Shown piece after piece: positions 24,482 through 37,700 of a stretch of DNA of 64,000 nucleotides. The translations under genes were made by a program, and so were the position numbers. The notes under the pieces were generated by a model that had not been told where the DNA came from, searched no databases, and was given only the letters and a program-made list of their open reading frames with translations. Source of the DNA: Hepsetus odoe (taxonomy: Eukaryota > Chordata > Actinopteri > Characiformes > Hepsetidae); the NCBI GenBank assembly GCA_017165825.1, contig CM029383.1, positions 3,505,626 through 3,569,625 on the forward strand. The letters are read 5' to 3'. Each line of letters begins with the position of its first letter. The stretch's first letter is position 1.

Positions 24482-25524
24482 TTTATTGACTATAATCTTT
24501 TGGAATGAACAAACAATACTAAGAAAATAAATACAATTCCCTTTCATTACTCCAGGAAGAGATGACTTCACCTTGTAGCTTGATTTCTGTTTGGCATTTG
24601 TAAATTAAAAAAAGGTTAAAATGTTGTCATCCTTGCTTTGGTGATCTGAATGCTAGTAATATTTTGGCACAGAGGTTAGATATGCAAGGACATGAGTTGA
24701 AGAACAGATACTTCACCTGATAACATCCTCTTCTACTCGACAAAATGTAAACTACTAAGTAAGCACATCTAAGTATCTGTTTTCCACACCATGGCCCCTG
24801 CCCCTGCTGTGTGAAATGGCTTTGCTTACATTCATATGAAGCTCATTCATTAAAACTACTCAAACCAGCAAGCAAGAAAAAAATCCACTTGCAATCAGTT
24901 AAAAAGATTTATGTACAATACCTTAAAAAAAACTTGCAATTCCTATAATGAGCTCATAAAATCTGGCCAGATCACTGTGCATTGACCCAGGGGGAAAAAA
25001 ATAAATAAATCAAACATCCCAGAGTGTGTGTTCCACAAGGTTTGCAAACCTTTTTGCGCTTTTGGTTCAGTACTTGGATAACACCTGCTCTTCAGTAAGA
25101 ATTTTTGCTCTTTTTTTCTTCTTAAGCACAATTTAAAGGTTTGATGAACAGAAGGAGACTAAGCAAGGTCAGCCAGTAGCATTTTTATGCCAAAGGTCCT
25201 TGAATGTCTATAGATTTATATAAAGTGTCCCAAGAACAAGTTGCATATATTAATAACTAGTTTCCCGTGTTACCTGAAATTTTTGCAGTATGAAGTCACA
25301 TATCTACAGATAGTTTCAGTAGCAGTGCCTAGGCTTTTAAAACAGAAAAAGAAAAGCAATAATGCTCCAGTAGTGCATAATTTTCTCCCACGAGTGAGAA
25401 AACTTGTGTTTGTTGGTTTGTTGGTTCATTGTCAGTGCCTTCAGTGGACATGGGGGGATGAAAGGGTGGCACTTAGCCAGCAGATGTGAGATGGGGTTTA
25501 AGGGCAGAAGAAGAAGAAAGGCAT
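24482..25524 (-). terminator. ogdh: Predicted ogdh 3' UTR with polyadenylation signal
   Basis: Downstream of the ogdh stop codon the first AATAAA on the minus strand is the complement of 24482-24487, giving a 3' UTR of about 1.05 kb. This end faces the parg 3' end with under 1 kb between them. Confidence 0.5.
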
Positions 25525-28500
25525 TTAGGGTTGCCCCTGGAAGGAATCCAGGTTAAAGGCTGTGTCCAGAAAACGTGAAAGCTCCAGGTGATGAGCCTTC
25601 TTGTTGCCAGTAGCAGGGGCAGCAGCTGGATCACGCCCAACATACCTGAAAATAAAAGCAACAAGCATACCACCACAAATTAAGAAAGGTATCAGTGGCA
25701 ATTAAAAAAAAGAACTGCTAAAGGGCCTTTGACAGCACTAAAGTCTCACCAGACAGGACGGGTGTGATCAATAGTGGTGCAGATGCGTGGTTTGACGTAA
25801 TCATAGTAGCCCTGGTTCTTGTGCTCCTCCTGGCACCAGATCACCTTAGCCTGTGGGTACTTATCCATTTCTGCCTTCACCAGGTCAAAAGGGAATGGAG
25901 AAAGCTGGAAAACAATTAAACATATGTGAAACCACATTTTTAATTTGCAGAATTGAATTTGAAACACAATTGTTCTAGATTCTAGTTTGTTCACATGTGG
26001 ATATGAAGGCCTAAAAGTGACAAACCTGTTCGATGCGGGCAATAGCCACCCCATCCTCCATTCCTTTGTTCTTACGCTCTTTGGTCAGGTCATAGTAAAC
26101 CTTTCCCGTGCAGAAGATGATGCGTTTAACTCCAGCTGGATTCTGGGAAGCTGCACCCTCCTCTGGGATCAAACGCTTGAAATGTGTGCCTTAATACAAA
26201 TGTATACAGATTAGAGTGACAATATCTTCCAGTAAAGCTACTTTAAGTTTTAATCTGTCTATACTATAAATTATAATTAACAATCAGAGTGAATACAGGC
26301 TTAAAGGGTGTCAAATAGAAATTCCAGCAATTCTTCAATTTGGGGAAATGGGGAAACAGTTTGAGTCAGAGCATTCCCAAAATGGCAGGTCCTCTGTGGG
26401 TTGTTCCTGGTATGCAGTGGTAAGTACCAACCAAAGTTTTCTAAGTAAATATAAGGAGTGAACCAAACACAGGATCATAGAGTGGCTAAGGCTTGGTTTG
26501 TTGTTCCAGGATATGATGGAACAGCATGGGAAAACACATAGGGCTGGATCAGAGCAGACCTGTCTGAGACTGCCTATGCTGACCCCTGTCCACATGGCCG
26601 TCCAAGGGAAGCAGGCAAGCTGCTGAAGGCAGTATATGCGCTGCAATTTTCTGCTCTGAATACTTGGTTTCTTGCATTTATGTGTATGTGACTTTGAAAC
26701 TTATCACTTGCCTTAAACATTGTTGAAAAGTACATTGCTTGATGCCAACTGAATTTCATAATCAGTTAAACTGAAATTTAAAATCCCTAAAAGCTAGTTT
26801 AATCCATTAAGTCCCCACCTTAGACATACAGGAAAGACAGGATCTGTTGCCAGTGTCTCAAAAGAAGTAATGATTACTGTTTACATGTTTACCTACTGCA
26901 GCTGTTGGAGTAACAGGAGATTTGATTCACCCTCCATTGCTACCCTTTGTGTTAAAGCGGTGAACACTACAGGCTTGTGCATTTTTCAGAATGTTGGCTG
27001 TGCAGTGCCAAATGCATTCACCTGCATTCTTGTTTCTGGCCGTAGCTGTGTACCACCGAGAAGACTAGAATCGATTTTGCAGAAACTGTTTTGGATCGTG
27101 CATTACATATTCAATGGCAAAAATAATCAGTTCCACATATAGTGAAAAGACTGACCAGACAGCATTTCATCAAAGCTGGACTTGGCTTCTGGGTGACGTA
27201 ACAACGACTTGGGAGTGAAGATGATAAGCTATAGGTAAGGGACAGTTAAGACAAACATTGTTACTTTTGATTAGAAATCAAACAAACATACATTGGCCTC
27301 AAAAACCAGTAAGAATAAATGTAAACACAACTCATTATAGACATAGCAAAAATGGATGTCTTGATATGGCCAAGTTCTTTAAATCTACACTAGTAATGCA
27401 AACTCAAACAAACTGCCACCTTGTCTTGTGTTAGAACTAGTGACTTGTCTTCTAAATTAGTTTGAATACTTCAATCTTAAAATACTGATACAGTTCTTAC
27501 ACAATAGTAAATACCCACCCATCATAATTCTCAGTATTTCCCTAGCCTGCTTCAAAATGCCAAGTTTGACATATCCACCTAAAGATATTTTCTAAGTCTG
27601 GAAAAACATTGTGTTGATGGGTAGACTTCTTGATTTCTTCCAGCAATAAGATTGAGAGCAGTTAACATAGGTGACTGACCTGGTATTCCACAACTTAAGA
27701 CTAAGTGAGAAAAAAAAAGTGAGATTTCTTTTCTATGTTTGATAATGCAAAAAAGTATAGTTTTGAAAATTTGGTAACCTTTACCATTTAAAAATTTAAC
27801 TGTAATTAGTAAATGAAGCATGATATGTGGCTCGTACAGGCTTTCGAAAAGGCTGAAGGATCTGCCTCCTCAGCACGTGAAAGTAGTTGGCAGGAGTGGA
27901 GCAGTTCACCACAATCCAGTTGCAGTCATACAGCTGCTGCACTGCAAAGTCATCTGTGATTTTCTGAAACATGAAACATTGTCTGTCCTTCAGGCAGCAA
28001 AACCACAGTGAAGGTATTTGAATATTTACAAGAGATTAACCATAGAGGACTAACAGGGAAAACATCGGGGTCATCATTACACATCTGCAGGAACCGCTCC
28101 GGGCGTGCCGATGAATGCTCAGGACCCTGGAAATGACAACATGGTAAGAACAGAACAGAGAAATGGAGGTAACGAGGAAGATATTGAAGAAGTAATAGAA
28201 CATACCATTCCCTCCATACCATGTGGCAGCAGCAGTACAATGCCATTCTGGCGTACCCACTTGGCCTGGCCAGCACAGATGAACTGGTCAATAATACACT
28301 GAGCTGTGTTGTGAAAATCGCCGAACTGGGCCTCCCAGAGCACCAGCGCATTAGGGCTAGCCATAGCAAAGCCCAGCTCAAAGCCTATAAAGGTAATGTG
28401 TTAAAATCACACCTTAAAGGCAAAGTAAATAACATACATGACCAAATGTTTCAAAAGTCAACAGTAATTCCATGTAGAGTAATGAAAAGACTAACTTGCC

Positions 28501-31500
28501 TAACACCCCATACTCAGACAAGGAGCTATTGCACACAGTGTAAGGTGCCTGGTTTGGGTCAATGTAGTTCATTGGAATGCAGGTCCTCTTATCCATGTTT
28601 TGATCATGCAGCACATGGTGGCGGTGGCTGTGGACAGGAGACAGAAACAATTAGAGACACTAAACGGACCTTGATATTTTTAGTTTCAGCTTTGAGATCA
28701 GACTGAGCTCAAATTGAGCAGAACCTGAAGGTGCCTCTCTCTACATCCTGACCACTGAGGCGCACGTGGATGCCCTCCTTGAGCAGAGAACCTAAGGCCA
28801 TGTACTCCCCTAGAGCCCAGTCCACTGTCCGGTTCTCAAGCATTGTTGCTCTGCCCTTTAGGATACGTGTCACACCTTATACAAAGAGAAAACAATTTTA
28901 GTCACTCAACATAAAGTCTGTTTGTGAGCGTGCGTCTACATACTGTATGAAGGGTATGTGCTTGAATCTCAAAACTGCACCTCCATGGATGGTTAAGTCC
29001 TGAACAGGTACAGAAGAGGCCACTTTGCCGATGTGAATAAGGTTTTCTTCAGTCAGCCCAGTAGAGGGACAGCTCATGCTTTTAGGCTGGCCATCCAGAG
29101 TAAAAAAACCTGCAGAGCAAATCATGCCAAATAAAGTCAAGGATACTGATATACAACCCATCATTGCTTCAGAAGACATACAGCAACATAAGCACATACC
29201 AGGCCATGGGGAGTCAAGCCAGTGTTTGATGTGCAGGATCTTTTCATCTTTGGAGCGAGCATAAGCCTCCTCACATATCTTATCATATTTGGCAATCTCC
29301 TCCTAAAGGTACAGTCTTTCAGTTTAAAACAATGTACTTCACGCTTCATCATTTTAAATATCTTAATATCATCAGCAGGTTCATTAAAATAAATCAAGAT
29401 GAGAATCAAAAACAGCTTTATAGTATACCTTTATGAGTATGAGTTTTTTGTTTGATGTTTATGTTTGTATAATAATACCTGATCGAAAAGATAGCCAGCT
29501 GGCTAAATGGCTGATCAACTTTAAATAGTTTGGTAAGTTGACAAGATTATTGCTCTTTCAAAAAAAGAGTCCTTTATAACTGGACATAAATTGAAAATCT
29601 AAAGACTAATTTGTTTTTTCCCCCGCGACCCCGTTTGGGACAAGCGGCAGAAAATGGATGGATGGATGGATAATGGACATAAACAATGTGTAGACTCTCA
29701 GCTTTCATTTGAGGGTATCCACATTCAAATTGGAAGAAGGGTTTAGGAGTTCCAGCTCCTTAATATGTGCAACCCTCTTTATAAAGGGATCAAAAATAAT
29801 TGGACAATTGACTCAAAGGCTATTTCATGGCCAGGTGTGGGCAATTCCTTTGTTATGTCATTATCAATTAAGCAGATAAAAGGCCTGGAGTTGATCTGAG
29901 GTGTGGTGCTTGCATGTGGAAAATTTTGCTGTGAACAGACAACATGCAGTCAAAGGAGCTCTCCATGCAGGTAAAACAAGCTGCAAAAACAGAAAAAACC
30001 CATCTGAGATATTGCTACAATATTGGGAGCAGCAATATCTACGGTTTGGAAAGTAACGGAAAGTAAACACTGGTGAACAACACAAAAAGACCTGGATGTT
30101 CACGGAAGACAACAGTGGTGGATGATCGCAGAATCATTTCCATGGTAAAGAGAAACCCCTTCACAACAGCCAACCAAGTGAACAACACTCTCCAGGAGGC
30201 AGGCACATTGATATCCAAGTCTACCATTAAAGGAAGACTGCATGAAAGTAAATACAGAGGGTACACTGCAAGGTGCAAGCCACTCATGAGCCTCAAGAAT
30301 AGAAAGGTTAGATTGGACTTTGCTTAAAAAACAATCTAAAAAAGCCAGCACAGTTCTGGAAAAACATTCTTTGGACAGATGAAACCAAGATCAACCTCTT
30401 CCAGAATGATGGCAAGAAAAAAGTATGGAGGCGTGGAACAGCTCCTGATCCAAAGCATCCCACATCATCTGTAAAACACGGCGGAAGCAGTGTGATGGCT
30501 TGGGCGTGTACAGCTGCCAGTGGTACTGGGACACTAGTGTTTTTCGATGATCTGACACAGGACAAAAGCAGCCAAATTAATTCTGAGGTGTTCAAAGACA
30601 CACTGTCTGCTCAAATCCAACTAAATGCAGTCAAACTGATTGGGCGGCATTTCATAATACAAATGGACAAGGACACAAAACATACAACCAAAGCAACCCA
30701 GGAGTTTATTAAAGCTAAGAAGTGGAATATTCTTGAATGGCCAAGTCAGCCACCTGATCTGAACCCAATTGAGCAGCATTTCACTTGTTGAAGACTACAC
30801 TTCAGACAGAAAGGCCCACAAACAAACTGAAAGCTGCTGCAGTAAAGGCCTGGCAAAGCATTAAAAAGGAGGACACCCAGCATCTGGCAATGTCCGTGAG
30901 TTCAAGACTTCAGGCCGTCATTGCCAGCAAAGGGTTTTCAACCAAGTATTAGAAATTAACATTTTATTTTCAGTTTTTTAATTTGTCCAATTACTTTTGA
31001 GCCCCTGAAATGAAGGGATTGTGTTTAAAAAAAGCTTTATTTCCTCACAATTGTATGCAATCTTTTTGTTCAACCCACTGAATTAAAGCGTAAAGTCTGC
31101 ACTTCAACTGCATCTGAGTTGTTTCATTTAAAATTCATTGTGGTAATGTACAGAACCAAAGTTAGAAAAAAGTTGTGTCTGTCCAAATATTTATGGATCT
31201 AACTGTATCTATCATAACTCAATTTTGACAAAACTGCTTTTCAAGAGTAGGTTTTAAAATTATTTATCTAAAGACAATTTACTTCAAATATTTCAAAGGT
31301 CTAACTTGCAGAAAATCATACAAGCAAACCACTGATTTCATTTTTACTTCACTATTACATAATTTATGTCTGAATATGTGGGTCTGACCTCATACTCCAG
31401 CCTGCTGACAGCTCCCTCCGCAATGAGCTTCTCTGCATATTTCTGCAATACAGGCTTCTGTTTCTTTATCTGTTTGTACATCAGAGGCTGTGTGAACATG

Positions 31501-32720
31501 GGCTCGTCCATTTCATTGTGGCCATTCCGCCGGTAGCACACCTAAAGCACAAGTCCATCCAGTTTACATGAAGGTAGTACTAGTGATGCAAACAGTATTC
31601 CGCAAACCAAAATGCACGTTCATTTTTATTTTGCAGTAGGAATCAGAGATGCTTTCTTTTTGTAGGAAAAAAGGTCTTACCAGGTCTACGACTACATCTT
31701 TGTGGAAGGTCGCCCTCCACTCTGCTGCAACATTGCACACATACATCACAGCCTCAGGATCGTCAGCATTCACATGGAAAATAGGGGCATTGACCACTCG
31801 AGCAACATCTGTAGGATAGTGGGAGGAGCGAGCCACCCGTGGGTCAGTGGTAAAGCCAATCTAAAGAGGTGACACGGGGACTTTGTTCACTGCAGTAATT
31901 AATATCTTTATTCACTGTGACACTTTGGAGGAAAAAAATAAGTTAATCAGAGGTGGGATAAATTGATCTGATATAGATGCAGTTAAAGTGAGTATGGGAA
32001 ACAAACCTGGTTGTTGACAACCACATGCACAGTGCCATGAGTAGTGTATGAGGGCAAATCACTCAAGTGGAAGGTCTCATATACGATGCCCTGACCTGCA
32101 AATGCTGCATCTCCATGTAGCAGAATAGACATCACCTAAGAAGACGACCAGTCATCAAATTTCTTTTTTCATTTTAACAATGTATTTCATTGTCTTGGCA
32201 TGATATAAGCATAATTGGACTAAACCAGGGCCTTACTGTTACTGGCATACTGTGTGTAAGTTTTCAACTGTCACACTTTTTAAACTCAAATAAGTCATTG
32301 CAGTTCAAGTTGCTCCACTCCACCCCCCCATCATTTACCTACATCCACTTTTTTAAATAACATGCCTTGTGTAATGCTCAAGAGTTTCAGATGCTCACTC
32401 AATTGGTGCTTTTGGGAGCTGGTGTTCAAGTCCATCAGCTCAGCCTTAGTTGCACAATTGCACAAAAGTTGCACAAATGTCTTCTATGCCAGATTAAAAT
32501 ATTAGCTTGGTGCAAATTGTGGTTATACATAAACAATTACACAAACAAAACTAGTGGAATCATAATCCACTACAGAAAACAAGAAATAAGGAAATATTGA
32601 GTTTTGGTGATGAGATTTTGATTATATTCATTTAAGATATTAATTGTGAACTAAATATAGCACAAGAGTTAACTGTTAACTGTAGAGAACAGTATTTGAC
32701 TGTTGCTTTGTGATACTGTG

Positions 32721-32786
<66 letters not shown>

Positions 32787-34668
32787 TATATATACACACA
32801 TACATACACACACACACACACACACAGTGTTGTGCAAAAGTTATAGGCAGGTGTGAAAAAATGCTGTAAACAAAGAATGCAAAGAATTCAAACCAGCATA
32901 AATTCTTATGGCCCCCACAGAGCCCTGATCTCAACATCATTGAGTGTGTCTGGGATTACATGAAGAGACAGAAGGAGGTGAGGAAGCCTACATCCACAGG
33001 TGATCAGTGGTTAGTTCTCCTGGACTACCTTTAGCTTAGATTAAAGCACGCATTCGCTGTTGACTTGTTTCGATAAGCTTCTGCAATGTCATAACATTTA
33101 TTGCCATCCAGAGTTGCATTCATTTTTCACCAAGATCTTGTAGAGATGATGGGAAAGTCAGACCATTGTGCAAATTCTTCTCCAGCACATCCCAAAAATT
33201 CTCAATGGGGTTAAGGGCTTGACTCTATGGTGGCCAATTCATGTGTGAAAATGATGTCAGAGATCTCATGCTCCCTGAAACACTCTTTCAGTTTGAGCCC
33301 GATGAATCCTGGCATTGTCATCTTGGAATATGCCCGTGCCATCAGGGAAGAAGGGAAGAAGGTTACTTCACTGATGGAGTAACCTGCTCATTCAATATAT
33401 TCAGTCAGGTGACCTCATTTTTTGGGCACATAACGTTGCTGAACCTCGACCTGACCAACTGCAGCAAGCAGATCCAAGCACTGCACCCACAGGCTTTTAC
33501 GGTAGACACTAGGCATGATGGGTCTATCACTTCATGTGCCTCTCTTCTTATCCTGATGTGCCAGTCACTCTGGAACAGGGTAAATCTGAACTCATCAGAC
33601 CACAGGACCTTCACCTATTGCTCCAGAGTCCAATCTTTATGCTCCCTAGTAAAATCCTTTATTGTATTTTTTTCCCTTCGCATTGCGTGTGGAAATGCTC
33701 TTACTTTTACTATTGAACATTGCCATGTGTTCTGTAGTTTTTTTTTCTTCTCCAATTTGATTTCACCAAACGTTTAAGTGATCATCGATCACAGTCATTC
33801 AAGATCCGACCACATTTCTTCTGCAGAGATGATGGTTTCCCACTATCCTTCCAGTTTATAATAATGCGTTGGACAGTTCTTAAACCAGTTTTAGTAGTTT
33901 CAGCTTCTCCTTGCTTCTCCAGCTTCTCGTTTTCTTTGCTTGATGCATGCCAATAATTTGACTCTTCTGAAACAGATTAACATTTTTTCCACGACCACAG
34001 GATGTGTCTTCCGCTATGGTTGTTTAAATAATGAGAAGCTACTTACTGCATTCTGTAAGGGTTAAAAATCTTTTTGCAGCTGAATCATTTCCAATGGGAG
34101 GCTCTTAACTATTTGCATTGTTAAATCCAGGTGGGGACTTTTTTTTAAGAAAGCAGGAGATATATACCTACAGTACTGTGCAAAAGTTTTAGGCAGGTGT
34201 GAAAAAATGCTGTAAACAAAGAATGCTTTCTAAAATGGAAGTGTTAGTCATTTATTTTCATCAATCAACAAAATACAGTAAATGAACAAAAGAGAAATCT
34301 AAATCAAATAAATATTTGGTGTGACCACCCTTTGCCTTCAAAACAGCATCATTTCTTCTAGGTACACTTGCACACAGTTTTTGAAGGACCTCAGCTGGTC
34401 GGTTGTTCCAAACATGACTGTGTTTCAACCTACGTGTGACATTGATGATCATCAGCACCTGTTTGGTAAAATTGGTTGATCATACACCGACTATAATCGT
34501 ACTTTGTGCAAGTGTACCTATAAGAATTGATGCTGGCTTGAAGGCAAAAGGTAGTAACACCAAATATTGATTTAATTTCGATTTTTCTTTGGTTTGCTCA
34601 CATTGCATTTTGTAAACTGATAAAAAATAAACAATCATTATTTATATTTCTGAAAGTTTTGCACACAG

Positions 34669-34742
<74 letters not shown>

Positions 34743-37700
34743 AAGGCCCCCATTATCCCAAAGTTAAGATAAATAAAAGAATAAATACATTTTTAATCAG
34801 GCATTCTATGAATGAATGTATGAATCATGCATAGTAATATGTAGCCTTGACATATAACTTGAAAGACTTAAAAAAAAAGTTGAAAAAAAGTTCTGAATGC
34901 GAACCCTGTTGCCTTTAGTGTCTCCACAATAGAACTGCTCGGCCTTGGTTTTGCCCTGCACCACTGGATCCACTGCTTCCAGGTGAGAAGGGTTGGCTAC
35001 TAGGGAGAGGGTGATGTTGCGGTCAGTTACACGGTTAATTCGCCTGTGATACATACCCAGATGATACTTTACGTCACCAGAACCCTGAAAGGTGGATACC
35101 AAAAGAAAATTCAGAGTGTGGAAAACAGGTGAAAAACAACATCAACAACAACAAAAAAAACAATGCTGTCTGACTTCCTCTGCATGCGTGATTGTATCTG
35201 TGTAAAAGCAAAGTAAAATGTCTATTTTCAGAGAAATGAGCCAATTGTACTGATGGCTGTTATGGGAAGAAAATAATTTTTCAACACTCCAATATATTTT
35301 TCATGCTAGACAATATATCTAGATATTTATGTTTTTGGAAACAATGGAGAAAAAAGAACCACCAGTGCCACAAAAATAAAAATGTAATTTTTCAACATTT
35401 CTCAAAGTGCACAAATTCAGTAAATCAATTCAGTTTTATAAAATATCAAAAAAGAAATATGATAAGAAAAGAATATTCATATATTCAGAAAAGAATATGG
35501 TAATATAAATTATCATGGCAGTGAAAAATATCATAATATTGTCCAACCCTATCTAATAGTTGTACCTAATGTCATGTATTCATGTATTTATGTATATGCT
35601 CTCATTTCCAACTTCATGCTTTGAAAGAATATATACACATTGTATGTAAATGAGTTACTCCTTTACTACACAGTTTACTAAACCAGCCTAATTTAAAATA
35701 CCAGTAACGAAAAACAGTTAACCTCATCTGCAGCTTCTAGCTTGGAATCAAATTGACAGAAGATCTGCTCCAATTCTTTACGAATGACATTGGCTAGCAC
35801 GTTCAAACGTCCCCTGTTGGTTAAATAAATAAATAAATAAAAATATCAGGCATTCAGTTCATGGAAAGTTTCAGCTTCACACTGTGCCATGATGAATAAA
35901 AACTTCAGGTGTTAAATATGTCTAAAAGTTGAAAGACAGAATTTCAGGAAGTGGTTGAGGTACCTGTGAGGCATGCCCAAGATGACATTCTCCACACCAT
36001 TCTCACTAGACTTGTCAATGATTGTTTTCAAGGCTGGGATAAGTGACTCACAGCCCTCTAGTCCAAAACGCTTCTCTGAAGACCACTTCCTCTGCAGGAA
36101 CTCCTCAAACCTATCAAAGTCACTGAAGGTCAGAGGCAGTCTTGACCAAGCCCACACTCTTTTTTGAAAAGGTCTTGTAAAATGGTTGTAATATGTATTT
36201 CTTGTAATATGGTTCTGAATCTGATGGTAACACTGTAAACTTGCATTTCCCCCTCACGTCAGTTTCAAGAAAATCCAAGCAATCTCAAAGCCCAATCACT
36301 CAATCACTATAAATCTTGTGGGAATAATCAACACAGCTTATTAATACATTTTGGTCAGTCTTGAATGGGAGCAAATTAAAAACAGAAACAGGGTTCTGTG
36401 TTCTAATAATTCATATCGCTATGAGTTAACACTGCTACGCAACGTTTTACAGAGCCGCAACAAAGACAGCTCTGGCTCATAACCAAGGAAATGATCTGGA
36501 CTGTATCAAGGAACATTGCATTCCACCACAAATAAACCACTAGTGAAGAGTTTGTGACTGGACCATGAACATCTCTTTGGAGGTCTTGGACTGATTATTT
36601 TGGTGCAGACCTGAGAGTGGCCAATATAGGCAAATCCAAACTGAGGGATCAAAGCTCAATTCAATCAAAGTTGCAGGTGAGAAATCAAATGATCTCTTTG
36701 CACCGTGGGGTAGCAGTGGTCTAGTGGTTAGGGAGTTTGCCCCAGGATCAGAAGCTTGTGGGTTTGAATCCCAGACCAGTAGGTTGCCCTGAGGTACCCT
36801 TGAGCAAGGCACTTTCAATAACTGCCCCCTGCTGCACGTGTGAGTGTGTGTGTATGGGTAAAATGCAGAGGTCTAATTTCATTGTGGCTCACTGCATGCT
36901 GTGCTGTGTTTCACAAGAAAAGTCACTTTCACTTATTGGAAAACATCTACCATACTGAATTTGAGGCTTGGCAGACCTGGTAGAGCGGATCATGCGGGCC
37001 AGCAGAGTCCTTTTTTCCTCAAGTGTGAACTGCATTACACCAGGCTTCTCAAACCTCTGCCTGATCCACTGACACTGCTCCAGGTTATTGATGAACATGA
37101 ACTCCACACCAATGTGTTGACAATATGCCATCTGCAGGCAGAGGGCAGCATTTACACATTATGCAAACCACACAAAGTACAAAGCCATATCAAAAATGAA
37201 AAATCAAAATCCCTCCAGATAATAGATACAGTGATGTAAACTAGTACTTAAAGTAGCACGTTCATTTCCATCCCTCTTGACAATACCAACAGTATTTTTC
37301 AGCAAACAATTGTTTAAGACTTGACAGGAAGCATGCATGTATAACTCAATCAGTTTCTTTCAATGCAACAAAGAAGTCTGTGTATACCTCTAGCCGACGG
37401 ATGATCTCCCTAAGTGGCAGGGCACTCTCACTTCCACCAATAAACGTGGTGGTGGGGAGTCTAAACACTTTGTCCATATCTGTCTCTTTCAGACCATAGA
37501 AGCCTGCCGGAGGGCACAGGGATGAGGGGACATTGACAGGTCAGGAAACCATAAAAAACAAACAAAAAAAAAACAAAACAAACAAAAGATATCTTGTCAG
37601 ACATGATAAAGAAAACCTAAAGTACACTGATAGACAGAGAATGGTATTCACGAGATGCAGCACAAGGAAAATTGCACACAGTTGCATACAGAGGTTCAGT

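Noticed and set aside
30073..30791. Two plus-strand ORFs as a host-domesticated transposase
   Set aside because: They are separated by stop and frame breaks and lie within a Tc1 element in an ogdh intron; nothing indicates selection for function.
32632..32940. 102-codon ORF with YIYIYI run
   Set aside because: Translation of the TA microsatellite.
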